Positions 21,905 to 30,440 of a DNA stretch of 34,161 bases are shown here, in pieces. Below the pieces are notes generated by a model, which had not been told where the DNA came from, made no database searches, and worked only from the letters and a program-made list of their open reading frames with translations. The translations under genes and the position numbers were made by a program. The first letter of the stretch is position 1. Each line of letters starts with the position of its first letter. Source of the stretch: a virus; IMG/VR virus record IMGVR_UViG_3300017951_000054, positions 1 to 34,161 of that record; one strand, 5' to 3'.

Positions 21905-23393
21905 AATACGAGAAGAGCTTCAGGAGGCTAAACACCTCCTGTCTGCCCTTGAAAGAATAAAGAAGGAGCGGGCTCGCAGGAAGAAAGAGGAATCTATTCG
22001 TTATTTTGAGCCCCACCCTAAACAGGAGGAGTTCCTTTTCGACAAGAGCCAGACGCGAGTCGTATTCGGAGGGAACAGAAGTGGGAAAACTCATGTGTCT
22101 ATGGCGGAAGTTGTGGCGCACGCGCTCGGATACAGACCGTGGCTCTCGGAGGAAGATGAAAATTATAGGGTGGAAGTGCAAACACCTTCAAAGGGGGTCA
22201 TCGTCGGAGAGTCTTTTGGCACCGCGATTAAGGATATACTGGTACCAAAGCTCCTCGGGAACCCAGATCAAGGTGTGCCTGGATTGTTACCTAAGACTGC
22301 GATCGAGGGGAAGCCTAGAAGAAATGCCCAAGGCATTATCACTGAGATCAGACTAACAAACGGATCTCGCTTGGTGTTTATGTCCTACGACCAATCAGTA
22401 GATTTGTTTGAGGGCGGTGACTGGGACTATGTTGCTTTTGATGAGCCGCCCCCTAGGGCAATCTTTATTGCGTTGCAACGTGGATTGACTGACCGTGGGG
22501 GTAGATGCTGGATTGCGTGCACGCCACTCAAAGAGCCGTGGCTGTATGACGATCTTGTTTGCAGAGACGACATACCTTGCTATACGTTTGATCTTGCGGA
22601 TAATCCGCATATCAGTCAGGAGGCAAAGGATCAGTGGGCTAGGAATCTAACGGACGAAGAAAAGAAGGTCAGGCTGCATGGACAGCCTCTTCAGCTTGAA
22701 GGACTTATTTACAATGGCTACGCAAGAAAATCAAATTCATTTAGGATTGCTCGCCATAAGATACCTTCACATTGGCCTTTGTGGTGCTCTATTGATCCTC
22801 ACCCTAGAACTAAGCACGTTGCTGTATGGGGTACTATACGGCCAGATGGAGTTATGCTTATTGTCGGAGAAGTTCAAAACACGGACTCAGAAAACAGGGT
22901 CCAGCCATTCTGTGACGCGATTCTGTCTTTCGAGCGGGACGTACTTGAATGCGACCCCGAAAGAATCGAAGGAAACCGACTTATTGACCCCAGTGCATCA
23001 ACGGCTGTAGATGGAATTAGCTTGCTGGATAGATTTAATGATTACGAAATATATGCCAGACCTGGGTCCAAGCAACTAATGCACGCTATTAACATTACTA
23101 AAGATATGCTGCACTCGGACCCGGAAATGGGCATAGCCCCAAGGCTTATGTTTTTTGACGACCTGAAAGGATTGCACCATGAGCTAATGAGATACTCGTG
23201 GCAGGAATGGGCAGGCAGGACAAAGGACGAGCGGAACCCCAGGTCTAAGCCTAGGGACAAAGACGATCACTTTATTGAAGCAATGCACAGAATTATTTTG
23301 GACAACCCACAGTATGAGCCGGTGAGCTTTGGAGAGATACTAGAAGAACAGAGATACTACACCCCAGTTGATACTGAGGGCAGAGGATACTAA
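21888..23393 (+). CDS. terL: terminase large subunit
   Basis: A 501-residue packaging motor. The ATPase has Walker A GGNRSGKT (61-68) and Walker B YVAFDEPP with D185 and E186. The nuclease domain starts at SIDPHPR (D303) and has further acidic residues in LIDPSAS and DDHFIEA. It should pump DNA into the prohead and cut the concatemer. The start is GTG at 21888, the only in-frame start before the ATPase, and overlaps the previous gene. The N-terminal 40 residues are a charged helix that may contact TerS. The stop overlaps the portal start (TAATG). Confidence 0.97.
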   Translation: MENESKIREELQEAKHLLSALERIKKERARRKKEESIRYFEPHPKQEEFLFDKSQTRVVFGGNRSGKTHVSMAEVVAHALGYRPWLSEEDENYRVEVQTPSKGVIVGESFGTAIKDILVPKLLGNPDQGVPGLLPKTAIEGKPRRNAQGIITEIRLTNGSRLVFMSYDQSVDLFEGGDWDYVAFDEPPPRAIFIALQRGLTDRGGRCWIACTPLKEPWLYDDLVCRDDIPCYTFDLADNPHISQEAKDQWARNLTDEEKKVRLHGQPLQLEGLIYNGYARKSNSFRIARHKIPSHWPLWCSIDPHPRTKHVAVWGTIRPDGVMLIVGEVQNTDSENRVQPFCDAILSFERDVLECDPERIEGNRLIDPSASTAVDGISLLDRFNDYEIYARPGSKQLMHAINITKDMLHSDPEMGIAPRLMFFDDLKGLHHELMRYSWQEWAGRTKDERNPRSKPRDKDDHFIEAMHRIILDNPQYEPVSFGEILEEQRYYTPVDTEGRGY

Positions 23394-25396
23394 TGGCAGA
23401 CGTAACATCACACAACGTAAACCGGGCTTCTGAATTGAAGTCCACAGACGAAGAAGCGTACAAAGATTTAGCGTTACAGATTACAAACTGGTATAAGGCT
23501 GATCGAGACGCTCGACTCGAATGGGATGAAAAACTAGATGAATACTACAAGCTCAGTATTTGTGAGCCACTTGATCGGACCCCAGCGATTGAAGGAGGTG
23601 CAAATGTTTGTACCCCCATCGTTGCGTCCGCTGTACTTTCGTTCTCTGCTAGGGCGTATTCCTCCATCGTCACCACTCCAGACTCTAAAGTTGTCAAAAT
23701 TGAACCAGTAGAAAAGAATGACGTTAAGAATGCTCGGATCGTAGAGCATTTTATGAACTGGCAGATTTCATCGGAGATGGAAGAGTGGGAAGAGGGATTT
23801 GACAAAAGCCTGCATGAACTCGCTACGTTTGGAACGGTTTGGCGTAAGGTTACATGGCTTAAGGATGAGCAAAGACCTCGCGTAGTCAATGTGCCTACAG
23901 TAGATGTTTTTGTTCCCTATGGATGTTCCTGCATTGAGAAGTCCCCTCGTATTACTCAGCGACTCAGAATGAATCTGGACGACATTCTAGAGAATCCTGA
24001 TTATCAGAATAATAAAGACTTGAAGCCCGCTGGAATGTTTTTGGAAGAAGAAGATACCAGCATTGTTACAGAGACTTCCGATGAGCTTTCAGGCGATAAC
24101 CCGCCGATGTATCAGGACGAAAGCGTTGATCGTAACACTGTTCTTGAGGCCCATGTTCTTATGAAGATTCCCGAGTTTGGTGATACCAAGCGGGAGCCAT
24201 ACACTATTACAGTTGACGTACCTAATCAGGAAATCCTGAGGTTGGTTAGCAGAAAGGGGCCAAATGGAAAGACGATACACCACTGGATTGATTACCACTT
24301 TATTCCAAATTCGCAGGGCTTTTATTCGTTTGGTTATGGAGCATTTCTCCATCAGCTCAATAATATCCAAAACACAATCTACAATCTTGCTATTGATTCT
24401 GGTAGACTCTCTAACACACCTTTTATCCTTTATGGTCGAGGAGCTGGCCTCAAGGGGCGTAACCTTCAGCTACGTCCGGGGGTTGGCCTCCAGGTTAGCG
24501 ACGTTAATGAAGTCAGAGAAATAAAGCTCCCTGGCTTGGACAATTCGATTATTGCGCTAATGCAGCAGACGGAAAAGTTTGGTCAGGATATTTCCTCCAA
24601 TGCCGAAGAGCTGCAGGGCAGAGGACAGAAGGGCATCAGGGAGCCCACGGCTTCAGGTACGCAGATGCGAATTGAGCAGGGATTGACTCAGTTCTCTGTT
24701 CTGACTAAGCGCGTTCTTCGTTCTCTTAAGCGAGAGCTTCGCCTGCTGTTTGAATTTAACGCCATGTTCCTTACCAATGAAAAAACATTTCGCGTTGTTG
24801 GCCGAACAGATGCAACGGCTTTTGATTTCCAAAAGCTGTCGCCTGACAACCTTAACGGCAAGTATGATATTAAACCTACGGGCGATCCAGCGTTTGCAAG
24901 TCCGATAGAGCGTAAGAACGAAGCTCTTACAATTATGAACACCATGCTGCAAAACCCGTTGGTGGTTGGAATGCAGGGTATGCTTCCGCCTAACTTTGCT
25001 GCAATGAGAAAGGGGCTTGAAAACTTCCTCGTAGAGTTTGAGCGTAGCGATATTATTAATTCTCTGCCCAGTGCGCCGGAGCCTTCCCTTCCCCCGGAAG
25101 AGGAACTTCAGCTTCTGATTGAAGGGGAAGAGGTAATGCCCAAGCGAGGCGAAGATCACGTAATGCATCTTTCCAGGCACGTTGCTTTTGTCAGAACGGA
25201 AGATTTTGCAAGGCTTGATGCGGAACAGAAGATGAGGATTCAGAATCACATCATTATGACTGAAGCCTTGGCTGAGCAGGAAACCGAAGAGCTTATTAGA
25301 CTTCAGAATGCACAGGCTATGTTTATAGCCAATAACCAAATTACAGGAGGAGGAAATGGAGGTTCCCAGCAAGGGGGCGGTTCAGGAATGGCTTGA
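23393..25396 (+). CDS. portal protein
   Basis: A 667-residue protein directly after TerL, with the size and plan of podovirus portal proteins (P22 type). Recognisable parts are IEGGANVCTPIVASAVLSFS near residue 65, a DNIQNTIYNLAIDSG-like helix near 330, and a long helical end with ADAEQKMRIQNHIIMTEAL. It should form the dodecameric ring through which DNA enters the head. The start overlaps the terminase stop by one base. The last 30 residues are Asn, Gly and Gln rich, and the next gene begins inside them. Confidence 0.9.
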   Translation: MADVTSHNVNRASELKSTDEEAYKDLALQITNWYKADRDARLEWDEKLDEYYKLSICEPLDRTPAIEGGANVCTPIVASAVLSFSARAYSSIVTTPDSKVVKIEPVEKNDVKNARIVEHFMNWQISSEMEEWEEGFDKSLHELATFGTVWRKVTWLKDEQRPRVVNVPTVDVFVPYGCSCIEKSPRITQRLRMNLDDILENPDYQNNKDLKPAGMFLEEEDTSIVTETSDELSGDNPPMYQDESVDRNTVLEAHVLMKIPEFGDTKREPYTITVDVPNQEILRLVSRKGPNGKTIHHWIDYHFIPNSQGFYSFGYGAFLHQLNNIQNTIYNLAIDSGRLSNTPFILYGRGAGLKGRNLQLRPGVGLQVSDVNEVREIKLPGLDNSIIALMQQTEKFGQDISSNAEELQGRGQKGIREPTASGTQMRIEQGLTQFSVLTKRVLRSLKRELRLLFEFNAMFLTNEKTFRVVGRTDATAFDFQKLSPDNLNGKYDIKPTGDPAFASPIERKNEALTIMNTMLQNPLVVGMQGMLPPNFAAMRKGLENFLVEFERSDIINSLPSAPEPSLPPEEELQLLIEGEEVMPKRGEDHVMHLSRHVAFVRTEDFARLDAEQKMRIQNHIIMTEALAEQETEELIRLQNAQAMFIANNQITGGGNGGSQQGGGSGMA

Positions 25397-25571
25397 ACAC
25401 CCAGTTACTTCCTGGCTTAGAGCAGCTAGCCTAGAGCTACAGGAAGATATTAAAATTAAAATTCTAAAGCAGGTCAAAAGCGGATCTAACTACGAAGCCG
25501 CTTTCGAGGCCGGACGAGTCGATGGAGTTGATTCCTTCTGGAGTCAGGTCTGGCGCATGGAGGATGATTAA
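25356..25571 (+). CDS. small protein between portal and GroES
   Basis: A 71-residue protein with a very strong AGGAGGAGG before the ATG, overlapping the portal gene by 41 bases. It is helical and acidic (WLRAASLELQEDIKIKIL; SNYEAAFEAGRVDGVDSFW). Small genes at this place in podovirus genomes are often virion accessory proteins, but no function is known here. Its stop lies one base before the GroES ATG and its 3' end carries that gene's ribosome binding site. Confidence 0.75.
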   Translation: MEVPSKGAVQEWLEHPVTSWLRAASLELQEDIKIKILKQVKSGSNYEAAFEAGRVDGVDSFWSQVWRMEDD

Positions 25572-25572
25572 C

Positions 25573-25920
25573 ATGGTAAATATTGTACCGCTTGGCAGTC
25601 GTCTGCTAGTGAGGCGAATGAAGGAAGAGCAGACTGAGGGTGGCATTTTCTTGCCTGAGAAGGCAAAGGATCACGCCCTTATTGGTACCGTTATTGCCGT
25701 TGGTGAAACTGTTTGTGGCACTATTATGATAGGCGATCAAGTTTTGTTTGGTAGGTATTCTGGACAGGGGGTGGAGCGGAACATCCCCCTCGCTAGCTCA
25801 ATGGCTGGTGAGTACGACGACGTATACCTGATGACCGATGAAGACATTCTTGCTATTGTATGTAGTGACGATGAACTAAAAAACGTAAAGCTGAGGATTA
25901 GTAATGTCGCAGGAGAATGA
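25573..25920 (+). CDS. GroES-like co-chaperonin (Cpn10)
   Basis: A 115-residue protein starting at the ATG at 25573, eight bases after GGAGGA; a longer frame to 25522 overlaps the previous gene. It has the GroES plan: PLGSRLLVRRMK first strand, a mobile loop with TEGGIFLPEKA, where I25-F26-L27 takes the place of the Ile-Val-Leu that binds GroEL, then GTVIAVGE, a GDQVLFGRY segment, and the YLMTDEDILAIV end strand. It should cap the host GroEL and help fold capsid proteins, as T4 gp31 does. It sits between portal and scaffold, in the head operon. About 18 residues after DILAIV extend past the normal end. Confidence 0.92.
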   Translation: MVNIVPLGSRLLVRRMKEEQTEGGIFLPEKAKDHALIGTVIAVGETVCGTIMIGDQVLFGRYSGQGVERNIPLASSMAGEYDDVYLMTDEDILAIVCSDDELKNVKLRISNVAGE

Positions 25921-26644
25921 TAATAAAATTCCTACGATGTTGGAAGGGAGCGATATTGTCCCGGAAAGCACCACGGAGGAAACAGTTGAAGTAACAGAGC
26001 AGGTGGAGGAAAAGAGCGCCCTTGATAAGCGTTTCGCTCAACTTACTGGCGAACGCGAATGGCTTCGTGGTAAGGTTCAGAAAGCAGACGAAGAGAACCA
26101 GAAGCTTAAGAAGGAAATCGAAGCCTTTAAGTCAAAGCAGGTAGAGCCCGAGCCTGAGCATCCGGGAGAGGGTGCCTCTGTCGATGAGATTAATGCATAC
26201 TGGGCTAAGAAGATGGAATCTACTGAGCAGCGCATGAGTTGGGAAATCGAAAATCGTTTGGCTGAGCTTAGGTTTCAGTCGATGAAAAACGATACGGATG
26301 ATTTTGCTGAACTGCATGAGAAGTACTGGAATCGTTTCCAGAAGAGCCCTACGATGATGGGGGTGATTGAATCAAGTAAAGATCCAATCAATGAATTTTA
26401 CGTTCAGGCAAGACGTTTCGAGGAAATCGAAAAGGCCGGTCAGGATGTAGTGGCAAGTCAGCGCGAAGCAGCTATTGAAGCTGCCTCTTCCGTTGCGGAA
26501 GCTACGCCGCCAGAGCCCGTCAATAAGAAGCAGACCAACAGGGTGCTTTCAGATCAGGACTGGCGCGAGTATCAGCGTATGTTCCCTAACCTCAAGGTAA
26601 CAAGAGAAGAAGTCGAGGCTTCGCTCAAGAAGGAGATTAGCTAA
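25904..26644 (+). CDS. scaffold-like protein
   Basis: A 246-residue acidic, helical protein. It has a long coiled coil at about residues 40-80 (WLRGKVQKADEENQKLKK) and a charged middle, ending KVTREEVEASLKKEIS. Composition, length and place before the head proteins fit a capsid scaffolding protein. The ATG at 25904 has TGAGGA upstream and overlaps the GroES end; the stop overlaps the next start (TAATG). No protease domain was seen. Confidence 0.75.
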   Translation: MSQENDNKIPTMLEGSDIVPESTTEETVEVTEQVEEKSALDKRFAQLTGEREWLRGKVQKADEENQKLKKEIEAFKSKQVEPEPEHPGEGASVDEINAYWAKKMESTEQRMSWEIENRLAELRFQSMKNDTDDFAELHEKYWNRFQKSPTMMGVIESSKDPINEFYVQARRFEEIEKAGQDVVASQREAAIEAASSVAEATPPEPVNKKQTNRVLSDQDWREYQRMFPNLKVTREEVEASLKKEIS

Positions 26645-27294
26645 TGGCTAGTGAAAAAGAAGGACACAAGCGTCTTAGTCAGGCGGCTAAGGAGAAGTAC
26701 GAGCAGGCTCAGGAGGCTGCGGCCAAGGCTCCGGGGCCTTTTGTAAACCAGGGTGACGAGATTGATCCGGTCGCTACTGACGATGAGGTCAGGCCCCACA
26801 AGGGTCTTACCGGGCTGGCAACTAAACCCGAGAACGCATTTGGCACATTCAAGATCGACAAGCTTGCAATTAACCCCAAGCCTTCGGTCAGGGCCAACTG
26901 GCAGTTCCGCCTGTGCCGAGAGGACAAGCTTAATGATAAGCTGAACATGGGCTGGGTTGTGGCAAAGAGTTCGGATTTCGTAGAGGATAATCGGCTTCCG
27001 TCTGAAGTTACTATTTCTGACGGATCTTCTGTTTGTAAGCGAAATGAGCTGATTATCATTAAAATGCCGAAAAAGGAATTTGCGGCCTATAAGCATTACA
27101 TTCGTAGCCGCACCGCAGCACAGACTTCTTCGATTATTGACAAGGCGATTATGCTTGGGTGTAAACGCCCGCCAGGCCAGATGGGTGGGGGAATCAAAGC
27201 TAAGCTGATTTTTCCCGGCGAGAGAATCCCTCGGACAATCAAGAGGGAGGAAGTTGCTATCATCGAGGATGCATTCGAGGAAATGTACGGCTAA
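26644..27294 (+). CDS. hypothetical protein of the head operon
   Basis: A 216-residue protein. The first 45 residues are charged and helical; the rest looks alpha/beta with LIIIKMPKKEFAAYKHYIRS and IERIPRTIKREEVAI-like segments near the end. The family was not recognised. Position between scaffold and capsid proteins suggests a head role. It starts on the scaffold stop (TAATG) and is followed by a structured 200-base gap. Confidence 0.65.
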   Translation: MASEKEGHKRLSQAAKEKYEQAQEAAAKAPGPFVNQGDEIDPVATDDEVRPHKGLTGLATKPENAFGTFKIDKLAINPKPSVRANWQFRLCREDKLNDKLNMGWVVAKSSDFVEDNRLPSEVTISDGSSVCKRNELIIIKMPKKEFAAYKHYIRSRTAAQTSSIIDKAIMLGCKRPPGQMGGGIKAKLIFPGERIPRTIKREEVAIIEDAFEEMYG

Positions 27295-27494
27295 GAGCCC
27301 ATTTGACAAAATGGGTAGAAAGCCTTAAATTACAAATAGTTAGGGGGCTGAAGGGACTAGTGCGTCTAGTCCTTGACGCCTCTGTGGTCTTACGAGATGG
27401 ACCTAAAATCTCGGCGGGGTGCCTGCGAACCCTAATCGCTGCGCTGGTCAGGGCTACTGACGATACATTAAATTTTAGACAAGGAGATTTGACA
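27295..27494 (+). promoter_or_regulatory. structured 5' leader of the capsid genes
   Basis: No gene is seen in these 200 bases. They hold three stems: CCCATTT-GACA-AAATGGG (27298-27315), a nine-pair stem around GGACTAG-TGCGT-CTAGTCC (27352-27374, one G-U) and GTCAG-GGCTA-CTGAC (27447-27461). CTAAAAT (27403-27409) can pair with ATTTTAG (27473-27479) just before the AAGGAG site. This may stop upstream read-through, stabilise the mRNA, or carry a late promoter; TTGACG at 27373 has no good -10. Confidence 0.45.
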
Positions 27495-27968
27495 ATGGCA
27501 AATCGAGACATTCCTTCTGGGTTTACCCAGATTCAGTCTAAGGTTCCGTCGTCCGAGCCTTTCGTTACTACGCGAGTGGTGAGTGGCGCTACGATCTACA
27601 AAGGTGCGGTCGTGGACGTTAATACGGATGGAACTGTGACACGCGATGCTGGTCCTATTACAGCCAGCATTCTCAGCAAGGGCATTGCGATGAACGGCGG
27701 AGCCGCTGGTGAGTCCATTCAGGTCTGCACCAAGCTCAGCGACATCACCTGCGAAATCCAGAGTGATGACAACAGCATCACGGGCGACGTTCGTGGACAG
27801 AGCTACGACCTCGTGGTCGGGGCGGACAACACCGTGACCGAGCAGAGCGGGATCGAGCTGGACGGAAGTTCGGCTGGCGGTAGCGTTTGCCGCGTTACTG
27901 ACATGATTGATCGACCGGACAACGACGTTACACTTGCGAACAACAAAGTTCGCGTTGAGTTCATCTAA
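27495..27968 (+). CDS. head decoration-like protein
   Basis: A 157-residue protein from the ATG at 27495, with AAGGAG eight bases before; the frame is open to 27303 but that part is the leader. It is rich in Gly, Thr, Val and Asp with many predicted strands and has the DUF2190/lambda gpD-like feel of capsid accessory proteins that bind the head surface (YKGAVVDVNTDGTVTRDAG; ILSKGIAMNGG). It directly precedes the major capsid gene, the usual place for a decoration protein. The exact family is not certain. Confidence 0.7.
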   Translation: MANRDIPSGFTQIQSKVPSSEPFVTTRVVSGATIYKGAVVDVNTDGTVTRDAGPITASILSKGIAMNGGAAGESIQVCTKLSDITCEIQSDDNSITGDVRGQSYDLVVGADNTVTEQSGIELDGSSAGGSVCRVTDMIDRPDNDVTLANNKVRVEFI

Positions 27969-27985
27969 TAGGAGATTGAAGTAAA

Positions 27986-28876
27986 ATGGCTACTTTTAGT
28001 GCAAATCAGCCGTATCTCGTAACAGATGGATTGCGGCGAGTTCTTTTTAATGAGCTGTCTCGTTTCAACGAGCAGTACACGACCTACCTCCGAGTCGAAA
28101 ATTCGACGAAGAGCGATGAGACGTATGCCCGCGTGGGTACGTTCGGTCTGGTTTCGGAGCGTCTTGAGGGCGATCCGGTTTCTTACGATGATCCCCCTTC
28201 GGGATTTGATGTGACGATTACGCCGCGTGAGTTCGCAAAGGGCTTCCGCGTCAGCCGCATCATCCGAGAGGACGATCAGTACAACATCATCCCGCAGCTT
28301 CCGAGTGGGCTTGCTAGCTCGCTGAAGGAGACGGTTGAGACGGATGCGTCAAACATCCTGAACAACGGCTTCACCGGTGGTTTCGTGGGTGGTGACGGTC
28401 AGCAGCTTTTCTCGACGGCTCACCCGCTGCCGGGTGGAGGCACCGCCTCTAACCGTCCGAGTGTTGACTCCGACCTGTCGGAGACTTCGCTGGAGCAGGC
28501 TGACATTGATATTGCTAGCTGGGTTGACGACCGGGGCAAGAAGGTCAATATGCGACCGACGACCCTGATCGTTCCGAAGGAGCTTGACTGGACGGCCAAG
28601 CGTATCCTGAAGACGGAGCGTGACCCGGATTCGGCAAACAACACCATCAACGCTGCGTACGGCTACCTGCAGCAGAACGTGGTTAATTACCTGACGGACC
28701 CGGATGCGTGGTTCGTGCAGTGTGACCGCCACTACCTGCTGTTCAACTGGCGTCGTACCCCGGACTTCGATACGGACAACGATTTCGATACCGATAACAT
28801 GAAGGCCAAGCTCACCGCACGGTGGGGAACGGGCTTCGAGGATTGGTACGGAATGTACGCTTCGCCGGGCGCGTAA
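27986..28876 (+). CDS. major capsid protein (HK97 fold, Mu gpT-like)
   Basis: A 296-residue protein, a normal length for compact HK97-fold capsid proteins. The sequence FSTAHPLPGGGTASNRPSVD, the later TTLIVPKELDWTAKRIL and the VVNYLTDPDAWFVQC segment are of the kind seen in Mu gpT-like major head proteins. A six-residue repeat FDTDND-FDTDN lies near the C-terminus (about 258-268). GGAG precedes the ATG. Codon use is more G+C biased than in the neighbouring genes, as expected for the most expressed gene. Hairpins flank the gene cluster on both sides. Confidence 0.9.
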   Translation: MATFSANQPYLVTDGLRRVLFNELSRFNEQYTTYLRVENSTKSDETYARVGTFGLVSERLEGDPVSYDDPPSGFDVTITPREFAKGFRVSRIIREDDQYNIIPQLPSGLASSLKETVETDASNILNNGFTGGFVGGDGQQLFSTAHPLPGGGTASNRPSVDSDLSETSLEQADIDIASWVDDRGKKVNMRPTTLIVPKELDWTAKRILKTERDPDSANNTINAAYGYLQQNVVNYLTDPDAWFVQCDRHYLLFNWRRTPDFDTDNDFDTDNMKAKLTARWGTGFEDWYGMYASPGA

Positions 28877-28925
28877 TTAACTAGGGGGGCGTGGTCTTAG
28901 AGACACCCCCTGAACCTCTCCGTCT

Positions 28926-28959
28926 GAGCGCCCCTTCGGGGGCGCTCCTTCGGGAGCGC
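28926..28959 (+). terminator. two overlapping TTCG hairpins after the capsid gene
   Basis: GAGCGCCCC-TTCG-GGGGCGCTC (28926-28947, nine pairs) shares its right arm with GCGCTCC-TTCG-GGAGCGC (28942-28959, seven pairs), so only one can form. No T run follows, and AAAGGAG comes next. A further stem, GGGGG / CCCCC enclosing GTCT-TAG-AGAC, lies just upstream (28884-28911). It could be a partial terminator, RNA-stability element or switch. Confidence 0.6.
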
Positions 28960-28976
28960 AAAGAAAGGAGAGAAAT

Positions 28977-29705
28977 ATGTCATCTACACGTTTCCCCAAG
29001 GGCCTCACCAATGTAGACGGTGATAATGTCCTTGGAAATATGAAGAGCCCAGATCCGAGTAAGACCTTTACCTTCTGGGACGATTTTGTTAAAGTTCGGG
29101 CGAACGACTGGAATGTTACCAACGGTACCAACACGACAGGCGCCCCCACCTACCTCCTCGAAGTAGGTAATGATGGATACGGCACCTGTGTGTTCGGACA
29201 GTCCGCTGGAACGTCGGCGGACGATGAGTACCAGATGGCGTGGTCGGGCCAGACTTCTGGCACTGACGCTAAGCAGATTGTGTCGCTTACGAATACCAAG
29301 CGCACTTTCTTCAAGATGCGATTTAAGATTGATGTGGCGGGACACGGCGTTAATTTCGGTCTTTTCCCGGCAGGCTCTGCCGAGGTTTGGCAGGTCAATA
29401 ATGACGAAGTGAGCTTTCTTTCCCCTCCGGGCAGCCTTGACCTGAAGGTCAGAGTTCGCCAGAACGGCGGGGCTGTAGTAAACGACGTTCTTGTTGGAAG
29501 CCTCGTAAACGATCAGAACATTGAGTGTGCCTTTGAGTGGCACAACGGTAAGCTTCGAGTCTTCGTTGACGGTTCTCACGTAAACACCTTTGATGTTCCA
29601 GAAGATCCGACACAGCGTTATGGTTTTGCAAATGCGGTTAAGGCCACTACTGCAACCGACTACGAGCAGCGGATCGACTACGTACTGGTTGCTCAGGATC
29701 GTTAA
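28977..29705 (+). CDS. virion structural protein, lectin-like beta sandwich candidate
   Basis: A 242-residue protein with AAAGGAG before the ATG. The opening (SSTRFPKGLTNVDGDNVLGN, then FTFWDDF) matches a type of protein that I recall from marine podovirus capsids. The body has alternating strands with FFKMRFKIDV, EVSFLSPPG and KLRVFVDGSHVNTFD, like a concanavalin/LamG-type sandwich. It could decorate the capsid or bind carbohydrate. The stop overlaps the next start (TAATG). Confidence 0.75.
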   Translation: MSSTRFPKGLTNVDGDNVLGNMKSPDPSKTFTFWDDFVKVRANDWNVTNGTNTTGAPTYLLEVGNDGYGTCVFGQSAGTSADDEYQMAWSGQTSGTDAKQIVSLTNTKRTFFKMRFKIDVAGHGVNFGLFPAGSAEVWQVNNDEVSFLSPPGSLDLKVRVRQNGGAVVNDVLVGSLVNDQNIECAFEWHNGKLRVFVDGSHVNTFDVPEDPTQRYGFANAVKATTATDYEQRIDYVLVAQDR

Positions 29706-29965
29706 TGCCTCGCAGGAGGCGATACAAGCTCGGTGAACATCTCGTCACTGACGAGACGGGCACCGTTCGTTATGCTTCACAAGTGAGTCCGGGGGTGGCC
29801 GGTTCGCAGAAAGGATTGGATAACGTTTATTACGTTGACCAGCCGGGACGCGACGACCTCCCCCAGCCACTTTTGAGGCGCAAAGAACCACGAATGCGGC
29901 CTCCGCTTACGGGACCGCTTAGAATTATTTGGGAGTTTTACGATGAAAATGGCAACCCTGTTTAA
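29705..29965 (+). CDS. small basic protein
   Basis: An 86-residue protein with an Arg-rich start (PRRRRYKLGEH) and Pro/Arg-rich second half, ending IIWEFYDENGNPV. It may be a minor virion component. Starts on the upstream stop and overlaps the next gene by 23 bases. No family recognised. Confidence 0.65.
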   Translation: MPRRRRYKLGEHLVTDETGTVRYASQVSPGVAGSQKGLDNVYYVDQPGRDDLPQPLLRRKEPRMRPPLTGPLRIIWEFYDENGNPV

Positions 29966-30440
29966 GTCCTTTGCGCTTGGATGCGCTATTTTTTGGGGGA
30001 GTGTGCTTCCTTCTTTTGCGGCTCACACTAAGCTGGCTGAGTATGTTCTTACTGATAGCGGCCAGTCGTACGAAGTTTGCCAGGTGTGGCAGACTGATAA
30101 TGGTGATACTAGCGAGACAGTAATCATTGACAGTAGTAGCATTACGGCTACTGGATGGAGCCATGTGAATGTAGATTCATTTGTCTTCAATCAATACGGT
30201 GCCGCTGATTACGAACTCTACCTTGAGTTTGATGCTACGTCAAATTCTACATTCCATTTTATTGAAAGTAAAAATGTAGCTGATGTGGTGCAGTGGGCTG
30301 AGCGAGATTGGAGCAAGAGTTCTAATGGACTTCCGAACCCGCTTGGAGCTGGAAATACAAACGATATTGTATTTCGTTATACATCTCCTAACAATAATGA
30401 TTCACTTAACATTTGCGTTAAGGTAAGGCTTATTTACTAA
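29943..30440 (+). CDS. exported protein inside the head-tail operon
   Basis: A 165-residue protein with a clear signal peptide: basic start, hydrophobic LFKSFALGCAIFWGSVLPS, cleavage after SFAA near residue 27. The rest is beta-rich with two cysteines (EVCQVWQTDN and NICVKVRLIY). GGGAG precedes the ATG. An export signal is unexpected among virion genes, so the product may act in the periplasm or envelope and not in the particle. The stop overlaps the adaptor start (TAATG). Confidence 0.75.
   Translation: MKMATLFKSFALGCAIFWGSVLPSFAAHTKLAEYVLTDSGQSYEVCQVWQTDNGDTSETVIIDSSSITATGWSHVNVDSFVFNQYGAADYELYLEFDATSNSTFHFIESKNVADVVQWAERDWSKSSNGLPNPLGAGNTNDIVFRYTSPNNNDSLNICVKVRLIY

Noticed and set aside
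27373-27409. Sigma-70 promoter with TTGACG before the capsid leader
   Set aside because: The nearest -10-like TAAAAT is 25 bases away and no hexamer fits at 16-18 bases.
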